NCBI RefSeq assembly: GCF_017875315.1
Contig: NZ_JAGGMM010000003.1
Span: forward strand, 372,001 to 436,000
DNA from: Methanomicrobium sp. W14
GTDB taxonomy: Archaea > Halobacteriota > Methanomicrobia > Methanomicrobiales > Methanomicrobiaceae
Reading direction: 5' to 3'
DNA: 64,000 nt
The position numbers and the translations under genes are program-made. A model generated the notes under the pieces. The model saw only the letters and a list, made by a program, of their open reading frames with translations. It was not told the DNA's origin and did no database searches. Below are positions 9,665 through 18,622 of the stretch, piece after piece; positions within the stretch are counted from its first letter, which is position 1; the number at the start of each line of letters is the position of its first letter.

Positions 9665-10216
9665 TTGTCTGATTTAAACGGAGTACTGTCTGATTTTGGG
9701 AACGGGCGCATTGTCCTCGCAATGGCTCCTGCAGAGGAGCTTATTGAGGCAAATTACAAGATAATAGAAGCCGTAGTCTCCAAAGGATACAGGGCGATTG
9801 TAATAACTGCAAACAATCCGTCTCCTCTGCTAAAGGATATGTACAAATCAAAAGGGCTCGACATCTCAAAAGTGTTTTTTATCGATGCAATAACAAAATA
9901 TGCTCTTGGAAATCTGCCGTCAGACCTTGACAACTCGGTATTCGTAAACAATCCCGGAAACCTCACCGATGTAGGGATAGCATTGACCGAAATGCTCAAG
10001 GAAAATCCCGATGAGAAAACATGCGTTGTTGTGGATTCACTGAATACACTTCTTATATACCTTCCTACACCCACCCTTACAAAATTCATTCATTTTCTTT
10101 CAAGCAAACTGAGGCTAATGAAAAGTTTTGGGTTTTACCTTGCAGCGAAGGACTGCATGGACCCCATGCTTTCTGTGCAGCTGAAGACATTCTCGGATGA
10201 AAGCATAGAGATCTAA
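9665..10216 (+). CDS. RecA/KaiC-like fold protein, no Walker A, coupled to a response regulator
   Basis: 183 residues starting at TTG 9665; GGTGA at 9656-9660, overlapping the upstream stop, serves as ribosome-binding site. The protein shows alternating strands and helices (IVLAMAPAEE, YRAIVITANN, KVFFIDAITKYA, CVVVDSLNTLLIY), with a Walker B-like VVVDS but no GKT loop. It resembles archaeal DUF835/DUF7504-type RecA-like signalling proteins; this assignment is from memory of the pattern and is tentative. Only 4 nt separate it from the response regulator, so the pair probably acts together. Confidence 0.6.
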   Translation: MSDLNGVLSDFGNGRIVLAMAPAEELIEANYKIIEAVVSKGYRAIVITANNPSPLLKDMYKSKGLDISKVFFIDAITKYALGNLPSDLDNSVFVNNPGNLTDVGIALTEMLKENPDEKTCVVVDSLNTLLIYLPTPTLTKFIHFLSSKLRLMKSFGFYLAAKDCMDPMLSVQLKTFSDESIEI

Positions 10217-10281
10217 AAAATTTTACAAAAAATTCAATAATTAAAAAACACCTTAAAACAGGCCCTCTAAACAGATATCCA

Positions 10282-10345
10282 TTTTTCCCCGGGGGGCAAA
10301 AAGAAGGTATTATTTTTCAGAGATTTTTTGGGATGATAAAAATAT
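10282..10345. terminator. Convergent terminator region
   Basis: The 144-nt gap between the 9665 gene (+) and the TPR gene (-) holds a T5-C4-G6-C-A5 near-palindrome at 10282-10302, followed by several T-runs (about 10312-10350). This would allow termination from both sides. Inferred from composition. Confidence 0.35.
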
Positions 10346-10360
10346 TTTTTATAAAACGAA

Positions 10361-13300
10361 TTAAAGATCAGGTTTCTCTTCTTCGAAACCAGAAGCCTTT
10401 TCAGCTCTTGCCGTTTTTTCAAAGCACTCCGATGCCTCCCTGTACCTGCCGAGCTTTGTTAAGCATATGCCTTTACGGTATGAAGCTGCAGCATCCCCGG
10501 GATTCATGGACAAAACCTGATCATATGCCTCTATTGCAGCCTCATGCTTTCCAAGCTGCTCAAGTGCAAGGCCTTTGCCGTACCAGCTTGCAGAGGATGT
10601 CGAACCCATCTCTATCGAACGCTCGAACGATTTGCCGGCATCGTTGTACCTTCCCAGGTTGACGAGAAGCATGCCGCGTGCATCCCATAACGCCGGGTTT
10701 TTATGGTCAGTCTTTATTGCGGCCTCGTAGTTTGAAAGGGCCTCTTCATACTGCCCTATTCTCTCATAGGCATTTGCCTGAATAAGAAGAGCTCCTGAAA
10801 GTTCTGGTTTTTCTTTTAAGACACGCCCGATAAACCGCAGAACCTTTTCATATCCCCCCATATGCATCTGCGCCGTCGCACACTGGAAGAAGCTTTCGAT
10901 ATCACCTTCGGAGTCCTCAAGCGCAGCCGAATAGTTCTGAAGGCTCTCCTTGTATTTTCCCGCCTTAAGCAAAGACTCTGCGCACAAAAGAAGCGTCGCC
11001 TTGTCCTGATGATCTCCTTCGAGAGCTTTTTTGTAGCTTTCTGATGCCTTTTCGAACCTGCCAAGCCTGAAAAGCATGTCTCCCTTCATCCTGTTTGCGG
11101 TGTAATTGTCAGGGTAGTTTTCAGATATGCTGTCGCATGCCTCTATGCAGTCTTCGTACCTCCCCATAACAGCAAGGACTTTTGCAAGCTTAATCCATGT
11201 GTTGAGGTCTTTTTCATTGTCTTCAAGCACTGCGGCGTAATGGCCTGCAGCGAGCTCGAAGTCCCCGGTTTTTTCGCACAGTGACGCAACTTCAAGTCTT
11301 GCAGCTATGTCGTCATCGTCAGTCTCCAGAAAATTCCCGAACTCCTTTACAGCCTCTTTGGTCCTCTTTGCTCCTGAAAGGGCAAACGGATAATTGCGTT
11401 TTGCAACTTTATTTTCAGGTGAAAGTTCAAGAATCCTCTCAAAAACATCACAGGCATTGCTGAAATCCCCCACTTCAAGCATCAAAAGGGCCTGGTCAAG
11501 AAGTATACCCGTGTTGCCGGGGTTTAACCCGGCAGCTTTCTGGAACGATTTTGAAGCTTTTTCAAGACTTCCTGTACGCCTGAGGGTTATTCCAAGCTCC
11601 CTCCATCCGGCCGCATCTTCACGGTTTGCACGTACGTAATGTTCGAAAGCTTTTGAGGCTTCCTCATACCGTCCAAGAAGCTTCAGGCTGTTTGCAAGCG
11701 AGAGGGAAAGACCTTCCCTCTCCGGGTCAATCTCAAAGGCTGCCGAATATGCCTCAACAGAGCCCTCGATATTCCCTGACTTTTCATAAATTTCAGCTTT
11801 CTGACAGAGCAGAAAAGAGTCCGCAACCCCTGCGCTTTCAAGGTTCTCTATTGCGGATACGGCTTCATCGTACCTGCCTGTCATATCAAGAGCGGTGATA
11901 TAATTCCTCCATGCACTGACATCACTTCCACCCTTCTGCATAATCGGCTCAAGGATTTCAAGCGCCTGATCATAGTCCCCTTCGGACATTAAAATCTCCG
12001 CCTTTTTGCTTCTTACCGAATCGTCGCCTGGAGCTTTTGACAAAATAATATCCATACCTTCAAGGGCTTTTTCAAAAAGACCCATTTTAAGCCTGGCTTC
12101 AGTAAGTTTTTGCCATGCCCCCACATTGGAAGGGTCTGATTCCACGACCTTTTCAAAGCATGAAGCCGCCTTTTCGCTGTCCCCGATATGCATCAGGGTA
12201 TTGCCCTTTTTCTCCCACAGGGCAGTTTCATCCGGAAATTTTTCCAGAACATGATTTATGGATTCGGCTGCACCGGCGTATTCTCCAAGGCTTATAAGAG
12301 CATCAGCCCTGTTGCGCCACGCATTGATGTTGTCAGGCCGGGACTCGACAAGTTTGGAGAAGCATGTAAACGCTTCCTCGAATCTCCCAAGGTGCATAAG
12401 CGCTTCTCCCTGCATCTCAAGCATTCTTGACTCTTTTACATCAATGTTGAGCTTTGACTGGACATCTGCCGCCTGTTTTTCAAAAAGGCTTAAGTCTATA
12501 TTATTGTTTATCCAGTTGACACCGCCGTCGGCACTACCTTTCATCACATGTTCAAAGCTGTTCATCACGTCGTTGTACCTGCCAAGCTTTGAAAGGCACA
12601 TTCCTCTCTGGTACCATGCAGCGGAACTGTCAGGGGCGTATTTCAGTATATTGTCAAAGCACACGACAGAACGTTCATACTCTCCCATATGCTCGAGTGA
12701 GATTCCCATCATGTGCCATGCCGATATATCCGCGGGGTTCTTTTTCAGGACAATCTCAAGGGAGAAAACAGCCTCAGAATATAAACCGCTCCAGACAAGG
12801 TTTACTGCCCTGTTGAATGCGGCGACTGCATCAGGTGGCATGTCAGGACCTGCGTTCCTGTAGATTTCGGCAGCTTCAAAGTATCTGCCAAGTCTTTCAC
12901 ACAAAGAAGCCTTGTGGTAGACAGCAGACGTATCCGATGGGGCGGTCCTTAAGGCGACATCGTAAAATCCAAGGGCTTCCTCGGATTTTCCAAGTTTTTC
13001 AAGGACTTCACCCATTTTTATCATTACAAATACATTTTCGGAGTCTGATGAAAGGACCTTTCCAAACACTTCCACGGCCTTGTCAAAATCGCCTGTTCTC
13101 ATACAGAGAGTGCCAAGCTTTTCCATTACATCAACGTTTGAAGGCTCAAGTCCGAGGATGTTTTCACAACATTCCGCTGCACCGGCGAAATTGCCAAGAT
13201 ATTCGAAGGAGTCTGCTTTTTTGTACCAGATATCCAGTACAGACGGGTCCGATGAAAGCACCTTGTCAAAACACTGCACTGCACTGGAAAAGTCCCTCGA

Positions 13301-13582
13301 TTCGTAAAGGGAATTTCCAAGTGCCTGCCATGCATTCATATTTTCAGGCGATGCCGCGACAGCCCGCTTGAAGTATTTTTCAGCTTCGTCAAATTTTGAA
13401 AGGTGCATAAGCGCTGTGCCCATTCTGTAGCATAAAGATCCGTTTTCAGGCTCAATTTCCAGAGCTTTTTCGAGATTCTTTACTGCACCCGCATATTTCC
13501 CCTGATCAAAAAGTGATGCAGCCTTGTCAATCCAGGGGTTTGGATTACTCCCCTGCCCTTTTATTCTGTCAAAGATCGCCAT
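10361..13582 (-). CDS. Giant tetratricopeptide repeat protein
   Basis: 1073 residues consisting almost wholly of 34-residue TPR units, about 30 of them: repeats like WYKKADSFEYLGNFAGAAEC and SLYESRDFSSAVQCFDKVLS recur from residue 20 to the end. The register is broken once, near residues 350-390 (NNNIDLSLFEKQAAD). No signal peptide, membrane segment or catalytic domain is visible, so it is likely a cytoplasmic scaffold forming a long superhelix. The start MAIFDRIKGQG is supported by the upstream stop and the absence of a longer frame. The partner is unknown. Confidence 0.85.
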   Translation of the reverse strand: MAIFDRIKGQGSNPNPWIDKAASLFDQGKYAGAVKNLEKALEIEPENGSLCYRMGTALMHLSKFDEAEKYFKRAVAASPENMNAWQALGNSLYESRDFSSAVQCFDKVLSSDPSVLDIWYKKADSFEYLGNFAGAAECCENILGLEPSNVDVMEKLGTLCMRTGDFDKAVEVFGKVLSSDSENVFVMIKMGEVLEKLGKSEEALGFYDVALRTAPSDTSAVYHKASLCERLGRYFEAAEIYRNAGPDMPPDAVAAFNRAVNLVWSGLYSEAVFSLEIVLKKNPADISAWHMMGISLEHMGEYERSVVCFDNILKYAPDSSAAWYQRGMCLSKLGRYNDVMNSFEHVMKGSADGGVNWINNNIDLSLFEKQAADVQSKLNIDVKESRMLEMQGEALMHLGRFEEAFTCFSKLVESRPDNINAWRNRADALISLGEYAGAAESINHVLEKFPDETALWEKKGNTLMHIGDSEKAASCFEKVVESDPSNVGAWQKLTEARLKMGLFEKALEGMDIILSKAPGDDSVRSKKAEILMSEGDYDQALEILEPIMQKGGSDVSAWRNYITALDMTGRYDEAVSAIENLESAGVADSFLLCQKAEIYEKSGNIEGSVEAYSAAFEIDPEREGLSLSLANSLKLLGRYEEASKAFEHYVRANREDAAGWRELGITLRRTGSLEKASKSFQKAAGLNPGNTGILLDQALLMLEVGDFSNACDVFERILELSPENKVAKRNYPFALSGAKRTKEAVKEFGNFLETDDDDIAARLEVASLCEKTGDFELAAGHYAAVLEDNEKDLNTWIKLAKVLAVMGRYEDCIEACDSISENYPDNYTANRMKGDMLFRLGRFEKASESYKKALEGDHQDKATLLLCAESLLKAGKYKESLQNYSAALEDSEGDIESFFQCATAQMHMGGYEKVLRFIGRVLKEKPELSGALLIQANAYERIGQYEEALSNYEAAIKTDHKNPALWDARGMLLVNLGRYNDAGKSFERSIEMGSTSSASWYGKGLALEQLGKHEAAIEAYDQVLSMNPGDAAASYRKGICLTKLGRYREASECFEKTARAEKASGFEEEKPDL

Positions 13583-13824
13583 AATAGTGCAGACTCCTAA
13601 AGCTTTTTCTTATCCGGGTTTATCTATGTATTTTAGGCATCATAATATTGGCGCCTGAAATATAATCTTTAATGTTTACTCTTATGAAGAAAAATAACTT
13701 GCCTCAGACAGACTGAATGAACAGCCGGCATAAAAAACATCAGGATTTCTGTTTTGACAGTGATTTTGAAAAAAATAAATCCGTATAAGCGTTAAAGTGA
13801 AACAGTTGAAAACAGATAAAACCA

Positions 13825-13833
13825 TTTATATTT
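13825..13833 (+). promoter_or_regulatory. TATA box for a short transcript
   Basis: TTTATATTT is centred about 30 nt before the ATG at 13859, the spacing expected for a leaderless archaeal transcript. It suggests that a short mRNA or small RNA starts near 13855. Confidence 0.4.
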
Positions 13834-13858
13834 CCATTTAAGGCCAAAAAGCCGTGCC

Positions 13859-13990
13859 ATGATGGATGTCGGCCGGAATTTAAGAACCCTTTATGGGGGG
13901 GAAACATTTAGGATTCTTCTGGGGGGGGAAAATCTTCCGGCATCCCTTACCAGGGCAATTCCTTGCATTGAGGCAAACTGTATCCGTTAA
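13859..13990 (+). CDS. Possible 43-residue peptide (or small RNA locus) with G-tracts
   Basis: ATG at 13859 to TAA at 13988-13990. The peptide begins MMDVGRNLRTLYGGETFRIL and contains a repeated Leu/Tyr-Gly-Gly-Glu (YGGE, LGGE), encoded at the two G-runs. It is leaderless behind a good TATA box. No homologue is recognised. The G7 and G8 runs are unusual here and could make the frame slip, or the locus may be an untranslated RNA. Confidence 0.3.
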   Translation: MMDVGRNLRTLYGGETFRILLGGENLPASLTRAIPCIEANCIR

Positions 13991-14210
13991 GTGATGATGG
14001 GGTTTTGGGGGGATTGATCATGGGGATTAACGAATAACTTATTGTGTCAAATTATTGTGTCAGTTTACTTATGCATGCCAGGGATAAGGTGTTACACATC
14101 CTCATGCACAAAAATAATGTTGACTCAATACTATATATACATTTTGTTATTGGATAATCTATAGGATTGATCAACACAGAATTGCTGTATTTATCCATTT
14201 CCCAAATGCC

Positions 14211-14218
14211 TTTATATG
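14211..14218 (+). promoter_or_regulatory. TATA box of the HTH-PAS-GAF gene
   Basis: TTTATATG-type box centred about 31 nt before ATG 14246. This supports that start codon and a leaderless or near-leaderless transcript, since no Shine-Dalgarno sequence is present. Confidence 0.45.
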
Positions 14219-14245
14219 TTGCAAAAGAATAACCTTTAAAATATA

Positions 14246-15397
14246 ATGATTCCTGACAGTCCCGAGAATGCAGCAATACTAAATCTTCTGAAAAAAAATC
14301 CACGTGGGATGTCACTGAGGCAGATATCAGAAGCTATAGGGATGAACAGAATAACTGCGGCAAGATATCTGGATGTTCTCAAAACGGCGGGAATGGTTGA
14401 TATGAAGCCATATGGTCAGGCGAAAGTGTATTTTCTTTCAAAAAGGGTCCCTGTATCCGCAATGCTTGATTTCACTTCAGACCTGGTCCTTATAGTAGGA
14501 TGCGACGACAGAATACTCAACGCAAACAAGCCGCTTTTGGATTTCCTTGACAGAAGTCTTGATGAAGTCACCGGCCTTTACCCTGATGAACTTTTTACGA
14601 CAAAGAAAGGTGAAAGAGACATTATTTCGGGGATTTCAGAGGCTTTTTCAGGCAATATAATCGCTGAAGAGATATTTATAAAAAAGAAAAACAAAGTCAG
14701 ATGTTTTTTCATGAAAATCATCCCGGTGGTCTTCTACGACGGGCAGCCGGGTCTTGCTGTCATACTTAAGGACAACACCGAAAGAAAAAAATTTGAGGAT
14801 ATCGTAGACCTCCAGAAAGACCTTGGCTGGAAGCTTTCATCGGCAATAACCTACCATGACGCACTTCCACTTTCGCTTAAGACAGTAATGGCTATTCTGA
14901 ATATGGAATCCGGCGGAATTTACCTTGTAAACGATACGACAGGGGACCTTGATCTTTTCCTGCCTGACGGGAGTGAAACGAGATTCTTGAATATATACCG
15001 TAAAATAGAGAAGGATTCTGCATTCTACAATATCATATCAGAAAGAAATTACTACCTTAACAGCAATGATTTTGATATATTCCCCCCGAATGAAGTAAAT
15101 AACCTTGAAAAAAGGAAAATCTTATCAATAGCCATAATATCAGTCAAGAGCAGGGACCAGTTCTTCGCTGCAATAATACTGGTGTCAAAAAAGAAGACTG
15201 AATTCGAAAAATGGCTTATCGCGGAGGCAGAGTCCGCGGCTGCAATCACCGCAAACGTAATCATAAGGATAAAAGCCCTTGAAAAGCTTAAAAACAGTGA
15301 GAACCGGTATAAAATGCTTTTTAACCATACAAACGACACAGTAATTCCGGGAAGCAGTGAAGGTGACAAAAATACGCAGGACAGACAGGATATCTGA
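14246..15397 (+). CDS. HTH-PAS-GAF sensory transcription regulator, C-terminus apparently truncated
   Basis: 383 residues: an N-terminal winged/MarR-like HTH (8-65; SLRQISEAIGMNRITAARYLDVLKT), a PAS domain (about 70-185, ending VILKDNTERKKFED) and a GAF-like domain (about 190-345). Residues 350-365 (NSENRYKMLFNHTND) are the classical opening of a second PAS domain, which then breaks off into an unrelated tail and stop, so the protein looks shortened. It probably senses a small ligand or redox state and binds DNA. TATA spacing supports this start. Confidence 0.75.
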   Translation: MIPDSPENAAILNLLKKNPRGMSLRQISEAIGMNRITAARYLDVLKTAGMVDMKPYGQAKVYFLSKRVPVSAMLDFTSDLVLIVGCDDRILNANKPLLDFLDRSLDEVTGLYPDELFTTKKGERDIISGISEAFSGNIIAEEIFIKKKNKVRCFFMKIIPVVFYDGQPGLAVILKDNTERKKFEDIVDLQKDLGWKLSSAITYHDALPLSLKTVMAILNMESGGIYLVNDTTGDLDLFLPDGSETRFLNIYRKIEKDSAFYNIISERNYYLNSNDFDIFPPNEVNNLEKRKILSIAIISVKSRDQFFAAIILVSKKKTEFEKWLIAEAESAAAITANVIIRIKALEKLKNSENRYKMLFNHTNDTVIPGSSEGDKNTQDRQDI

Positions 15398-15495
15398 AAG
15401 AATTTAGGGGCAATAAAAAATCCTTTATTCAATTAATAAAACCAGATACAGACTTTTTGCAGAATCATCGTTAAAATATAATTTGGACTTCAAAA

Positions 15496-15747
15496 ATGGA
15501 CTGGTGCAATAAAAACCTTGAGAATATTCTGGACGAGACGTGCGAAATGCACCACCTCAACGAACTGCTATTAAAACGCTCGGAAAACAAAAGGGGCGCC
15601 ACGGCAGATGACATACTGAACAATATAATCCATCCCACACTTGATGACCTTGAGTATTATCTCAGGTATTATCTGCACGAGGACACAACAAAAGAGGAGC
15701 TCAAAAGGATAATCTTTGAATGGATTGAAGCCCAGAAAGGCAGATAA
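15496..15747 (+). CDS. Small acidic helical protein, unknown
   Basis: 83 residues (MDWCNKNLENILDETCEMHH), predicted all-helical, with two Cys and several His (MHHLNELLLKR) and an acidic C-terminal half. The family is not recognised. It lies 98 nt after the HTH-PAS-GAF gene, and its stop abuts the stop of the convergent histidine kinase (15747/15748) without a gap. Clean coding character and lack of a better frame support it as a gene. Confidence 0.6.
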   Translation: MDWCNKNLENILDETCEMHHLNELLLKRSENKRGATADDILNNIIHPTLDDLEYYLRYYLHEDTTKEELKRIIFEWIEAQKGR

Positions 15748-17178
15748 TCATACCAAAACCGCTTTTTTCAGTGTAATTATTATTTTAAGGCCGCTTTTAT
15801 AGTCCCCTTCCTTTGCATCCTTCGCCTCAATCTTTCCGCCGTAAGCATCGGCAATAAGCCAGCAGAGCCCGAGACCAAGACCCCTGCCCTTTCTGCTGTT
15901 GTTTTCGGGCTGAAATCTTGAGAACAGGGTACTTTTCCGGCTGTCAGGAATTCCCGGGCCGTCGTCGGTCACGGAAATTTCAATGAGTTCACCCTTTTCG
16001 GCTGCATTCACGTCAATTACGGCATTACCTTTTGAAAAGGCAAGGCTGTTTTCGAATATGTAACAAAAAAGATCACAAAGAAATACCCCCGCCATGACAT
16101 AAATCCCGTTAGGACTATAATTCACTTTGATTCCAAGTTTTTTCCCGGCGTCATCTACAGATTTGTCAAGAGAGCACACTACAGGTGTATTATCAATGCT
16201 GTGAATCTCCCTTACCTTTATCACTTTATCGATGATGTTGCTGCTCTGCTTTATCCCGGCCAGCATCTTGTCAAAATACGGCCTGTCATCTTCAGTTATA
16301 TTCTCTCCAAGAAGCTCCGCAAAACCCTGCGCTGCGGTATTTGCATTGTTGATGTCATGCGCCATTATGTCTATGTAAAGGTTTGCCTCATCGTTTGCTG
16401 TTTTAAGCTCCCCGTTGAGACTCATTATCTTTTCAGCATCCGTTTTCCTTTCCGTAATATCGGTAAGGGTCATAACGATTTTTCCGCCGGGTATATTCGA
16501 TGCTGATACAAGGGCATATCCATCATTTCCGTCTTTCGCACGGATTTTCATCTCGTAATTTTCAACCGAATTTCTCTCGTAAAAATTTGAAAGAAATTCG
16601 TCGCACGAATCCATGTTACCACACAGTTCGGCAATACTCTTTTCTGATTCGGAAAAACCCCATCTGTCAAGGAGAGATGAAAATTTTTTATTCATCTCGA
16701 TTATTTTTCCTGAGTCCTTTTCAGCAACGCATATGCCGTTTTCCGAGTAATCGAAAAGAGTCCTGAACTTTATTCTGTCAGACATGAGTCTGTCGGAAAT
16801 TACCGAAACAACGACAGAAATACTTACATATACGTAGAACTGCATCGTAGCCGAGACAATCCCGTAAATGTCAGGTGATATAAAAATATACGCAAATGCA
16901 AGGTATAAGACCGAAAGAACTGTGGATATTACAACCCCCCTTCTGGGGTAGAGAAAAGAGATGATTATTACAGGGAAATAGAAAATATGAGACAATACCA
17001 TAATCGTATTTTCAAAAATTATCTGGTAGGTAATCTCCATCATCAGAAACAACAGGATTACAACCGCAACAGACAGATAAGTTGCAAAAGTTTCGTTTTC
17101 AAAGGCTTTTGAAAGAGTATATTTATGCATCCTGCTTTCTCTATTGGCAGTTTTATCAATAAACTTTTTTAATTGCAA
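15748..17178 (-). CDS. Membrane sensor histidine kinase with PAS domain
   Basis: 476 residues. Four to five membrane helices (about 32-130) form the N-terminal sensor, followed by a PAS domain (about 138-245; LFDYSENGICVAEKDSGKI, ending ITERKTDAEK). The kinase core has the H-box IMAHDINNANTAAQGF with phospho-accepting His274, an N-box FENSLAFS, and G-boxes DDGPGIPDS and GRGLGLGLCW. It would autophosphorylate in response to a signal at the membrane and pass phosphate to a response regulator. No receiver gene is next to it, though one lies at 8662. Confidence 0.85.
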   Translation of the reverse strand: MQLKKFIDKTANRESRMHKYTLSKAFENETFATYLSVAVVILLFLMMEITYQIIFENTIMVLSHIFYFPVIIISFLYPRRGVVISTVLSVLYLAFAYIFISPDIYGIVSATMQFYVYVSISVVVSVISDRLMSDRIKFRTLFDYSENGICVAEKDSGKIIEMNKKFSSLLDRWGFSESEKSIAELCGNMDSCDEFLSNFYERNSVENYEMKIRAKDGNDGYALVSASNIPGGKIVMTLTDITERKTDAEKIMSLNGELKTANDEANLYIDIMAHDINNANTAAQGFAELLGENITEDDRPYFDKMLAGIKQSSNIIDKVIKVREIHSIDNTPVVCSLDKSVDDAGKKLGIKVNYSPNGIYVMAGVFLCDLFCYIFENSLAFSKGNAVIDVNAAEKGELIEISVTDDGPGIPDSRKSTLFSRFQPENNSRKGRGLGLGLCWLIADAYGGKIEAKDAKEGDYKSGLKIIITLKKAVLV

Positions 17179-17275
17179 CTTTTCAGACTGCTTGCTTAGA
17201 TGAAAAGACGATGCAAAGGCGTACAGGTCAAAAAAAGACAGTTAAATGTTTTTCCCCTTAGAAGCGCCAAAGCCG

Positions 17276-18613
17276 TCACTTCAAAAGGGAGTAGGCATAT
17301 TTTATCAGGCCGTAAACACCATCTGTTGAAGGGTGAACTTCGACGAAATCTTCAAAGTCAGATACATTAAGGCCCTTCTCCATCAGATATCCCATATACG
17401 CCGCAACGACTGAAGATGAGGGAGAGCCGAGATACATCCCCTTAATGTCACCGGACTTTCTGTCGACGTTAATCATTGCATTTCCGGTGTTCTTTTCAGG
17501 AACCGACCAGAAGGAGCCGGGTCCTGAAGGCGAGGGAATACTAACAGAACTCGTATTTTCAGTATTCCCGTTACAGTATGAGTGTTCATAAAACAGTTTC
17601 AGGGACTGCGGGATATATTCCGGAATTTTTAAGGGTTTTTCCCCAAGGATGCTTCTTGCAGCGTTTATTCCCTGCATTCTTGCATAAGGTGTCATGAAAA
17701 CTCTTCCCGTGACATCACCCGCGGCATAGACTCCTTTGCAGTTTGTCCTGTAGCCTTCGTCTATTATAATCTCTCCGTGCTCCCCTTTCTTTATACCAGT
17801 GATATTGCCAGTATTGGGAGTCAGGCCGGATGCAAAAAGAACAGCATCACATTTAAATTCCATTTTTTCTCCACCGCTTTCAAGAAAAACCGATTCTGCC
17901 CTTTCCTTACCGGATATATTTCTTACCAGCGTGTACTCTTTTATCGAGACTTTATGCAGGTCTTTTAAGGCCGATCTTCTGAGAAGGTCTGGTTTGCCCC
18001 TTAAAAACTGACTTCTTGAAGCAACGGTCACATCTGAGCCGAACATTGAAAATATATAGGAATATTCGGCTGCAATTACACCGCCTCCCACTATCACCAG
18101 TTTTTTGGGGATATTTCTCATATTAAATATTGTATGCGGGGTATAAACCCCGGGAAGATTGCTATTTGGGATATCCGGAACAAAAGGTTTTGATCCTGTC
18201 GCAATAAGAACGCTTTCGGAGGATAAGATTTCGCCGTTGACTGTAACTGTACTGCCGTCAACAAACGCTTCTGCATCAGTTACGCTAACACCTGCACCCT
18301 TTGTCTCCCTGTCAAGAATATCTGATATCTTGGCCTGTATATTATTCATCTCATCCCAAAGGTCAGGAAGGGATACCCCGGGGTGATTTTTAAGAACATT
18401 CAGGCGGCCGAGTTTCTCAGACTCGTCAATAAGCCTGGCACAGTCATTCAGGCCGCATATAACCATACAGCCCTGGTGAAGACACTGACCGCCGAGTTTC
18501 CCTCTTCTTTCAATAAGACGTACCTCTTCACCTGCCCCTGCAAGGTGTATTGCAGCAAACCTTCCGGCAGGTCCTCCTCCTATAACTGTTATCATTAATT
18601 CAAAACCCTCCAA
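17276..18613 (-). CDS. Dihydrolipoamide dehydrogenase-like FAD/NAD(P) oxidoreductase
   Basis: 445 residues, class I pyridine-nucleotide disulfide oxidoreductase. The FAD motif VIGGGPAGRFAA is followed by the redox pair Cys44/Cys49 in GGQCLHQGCM; a second Rossmann motif VIVGGGVIAAEYSYIF binds NAD(P)H, and YAAGDVTG binds FAD. The C-terminal dimer domain has VHPSTDG, where classic enzymes have HPTxxE. ATG at 18595 (MITVIGG) is an equally good start. No 2-oxoacid dehydrogenase subunits are near, so the electron partner is unknown. Confidence 0.85.
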   Translation of the reverse strand: MEGFELMITVIGGGPAGRFAAIHLAGAGEEVRLIERRGKLGGQCLHQGCMVICGLNDCARLIDESEKLGRLNVLKNHPGVSLPDLWDEMNNIQAKISDILDRETKGAGVSVTDAEAFVDGSTVTVNGEILSSESVLIATGSKPFVPDIPNSNLPGVYTPHTIFNMRNIPKKLVIVGGGVIAAEYSYIFSMFGSDVTVASRSQFLRGKPDLLRRSALKDLHKVSIKEYTLVRNISGKERAESVFLESGGEKMEFKCDAVLFASGLTPNTGNITGIKKGEHGEIIIDEGYRTNCKGVYAAGDVTGRVFMTPYARMQGINAARSILGEKPLKIPEYIPQSLKLFYEHSYCNGNTENTSSVSIPSPSGPGSFWSVPEKNTGNAMINVDRKSGDIKGMYLGSPSSSVVAAYMGYLMEKGLNVSDFEDFVEVHPSTDGVYGLIKYAYSLLK

Positions 18614-18622
18614 AAAATAAAG

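Larger units (their letters stand above)
13583..14245. other. Long intergenic region with G-tracts and a possible 43-codon ORF
   Basis: 663 nt between divergent genes. It holds three G-runs (G7 near 13896, G8 near 13921, G6 near 14006), a short ORF (13859-13990) described separately, AT-rich sequence around 14130-14240, and the promoter of the HTH-PAS-GAF gene. Nothing else coding was seen. Confidence 0.6.

Noticed and set aside
12258-12863. 201-codon frame antisense to the TPR gene
   Set aside because: A shadow of the repeat-encoding strand; Ser/Phe-rich and without domain features.
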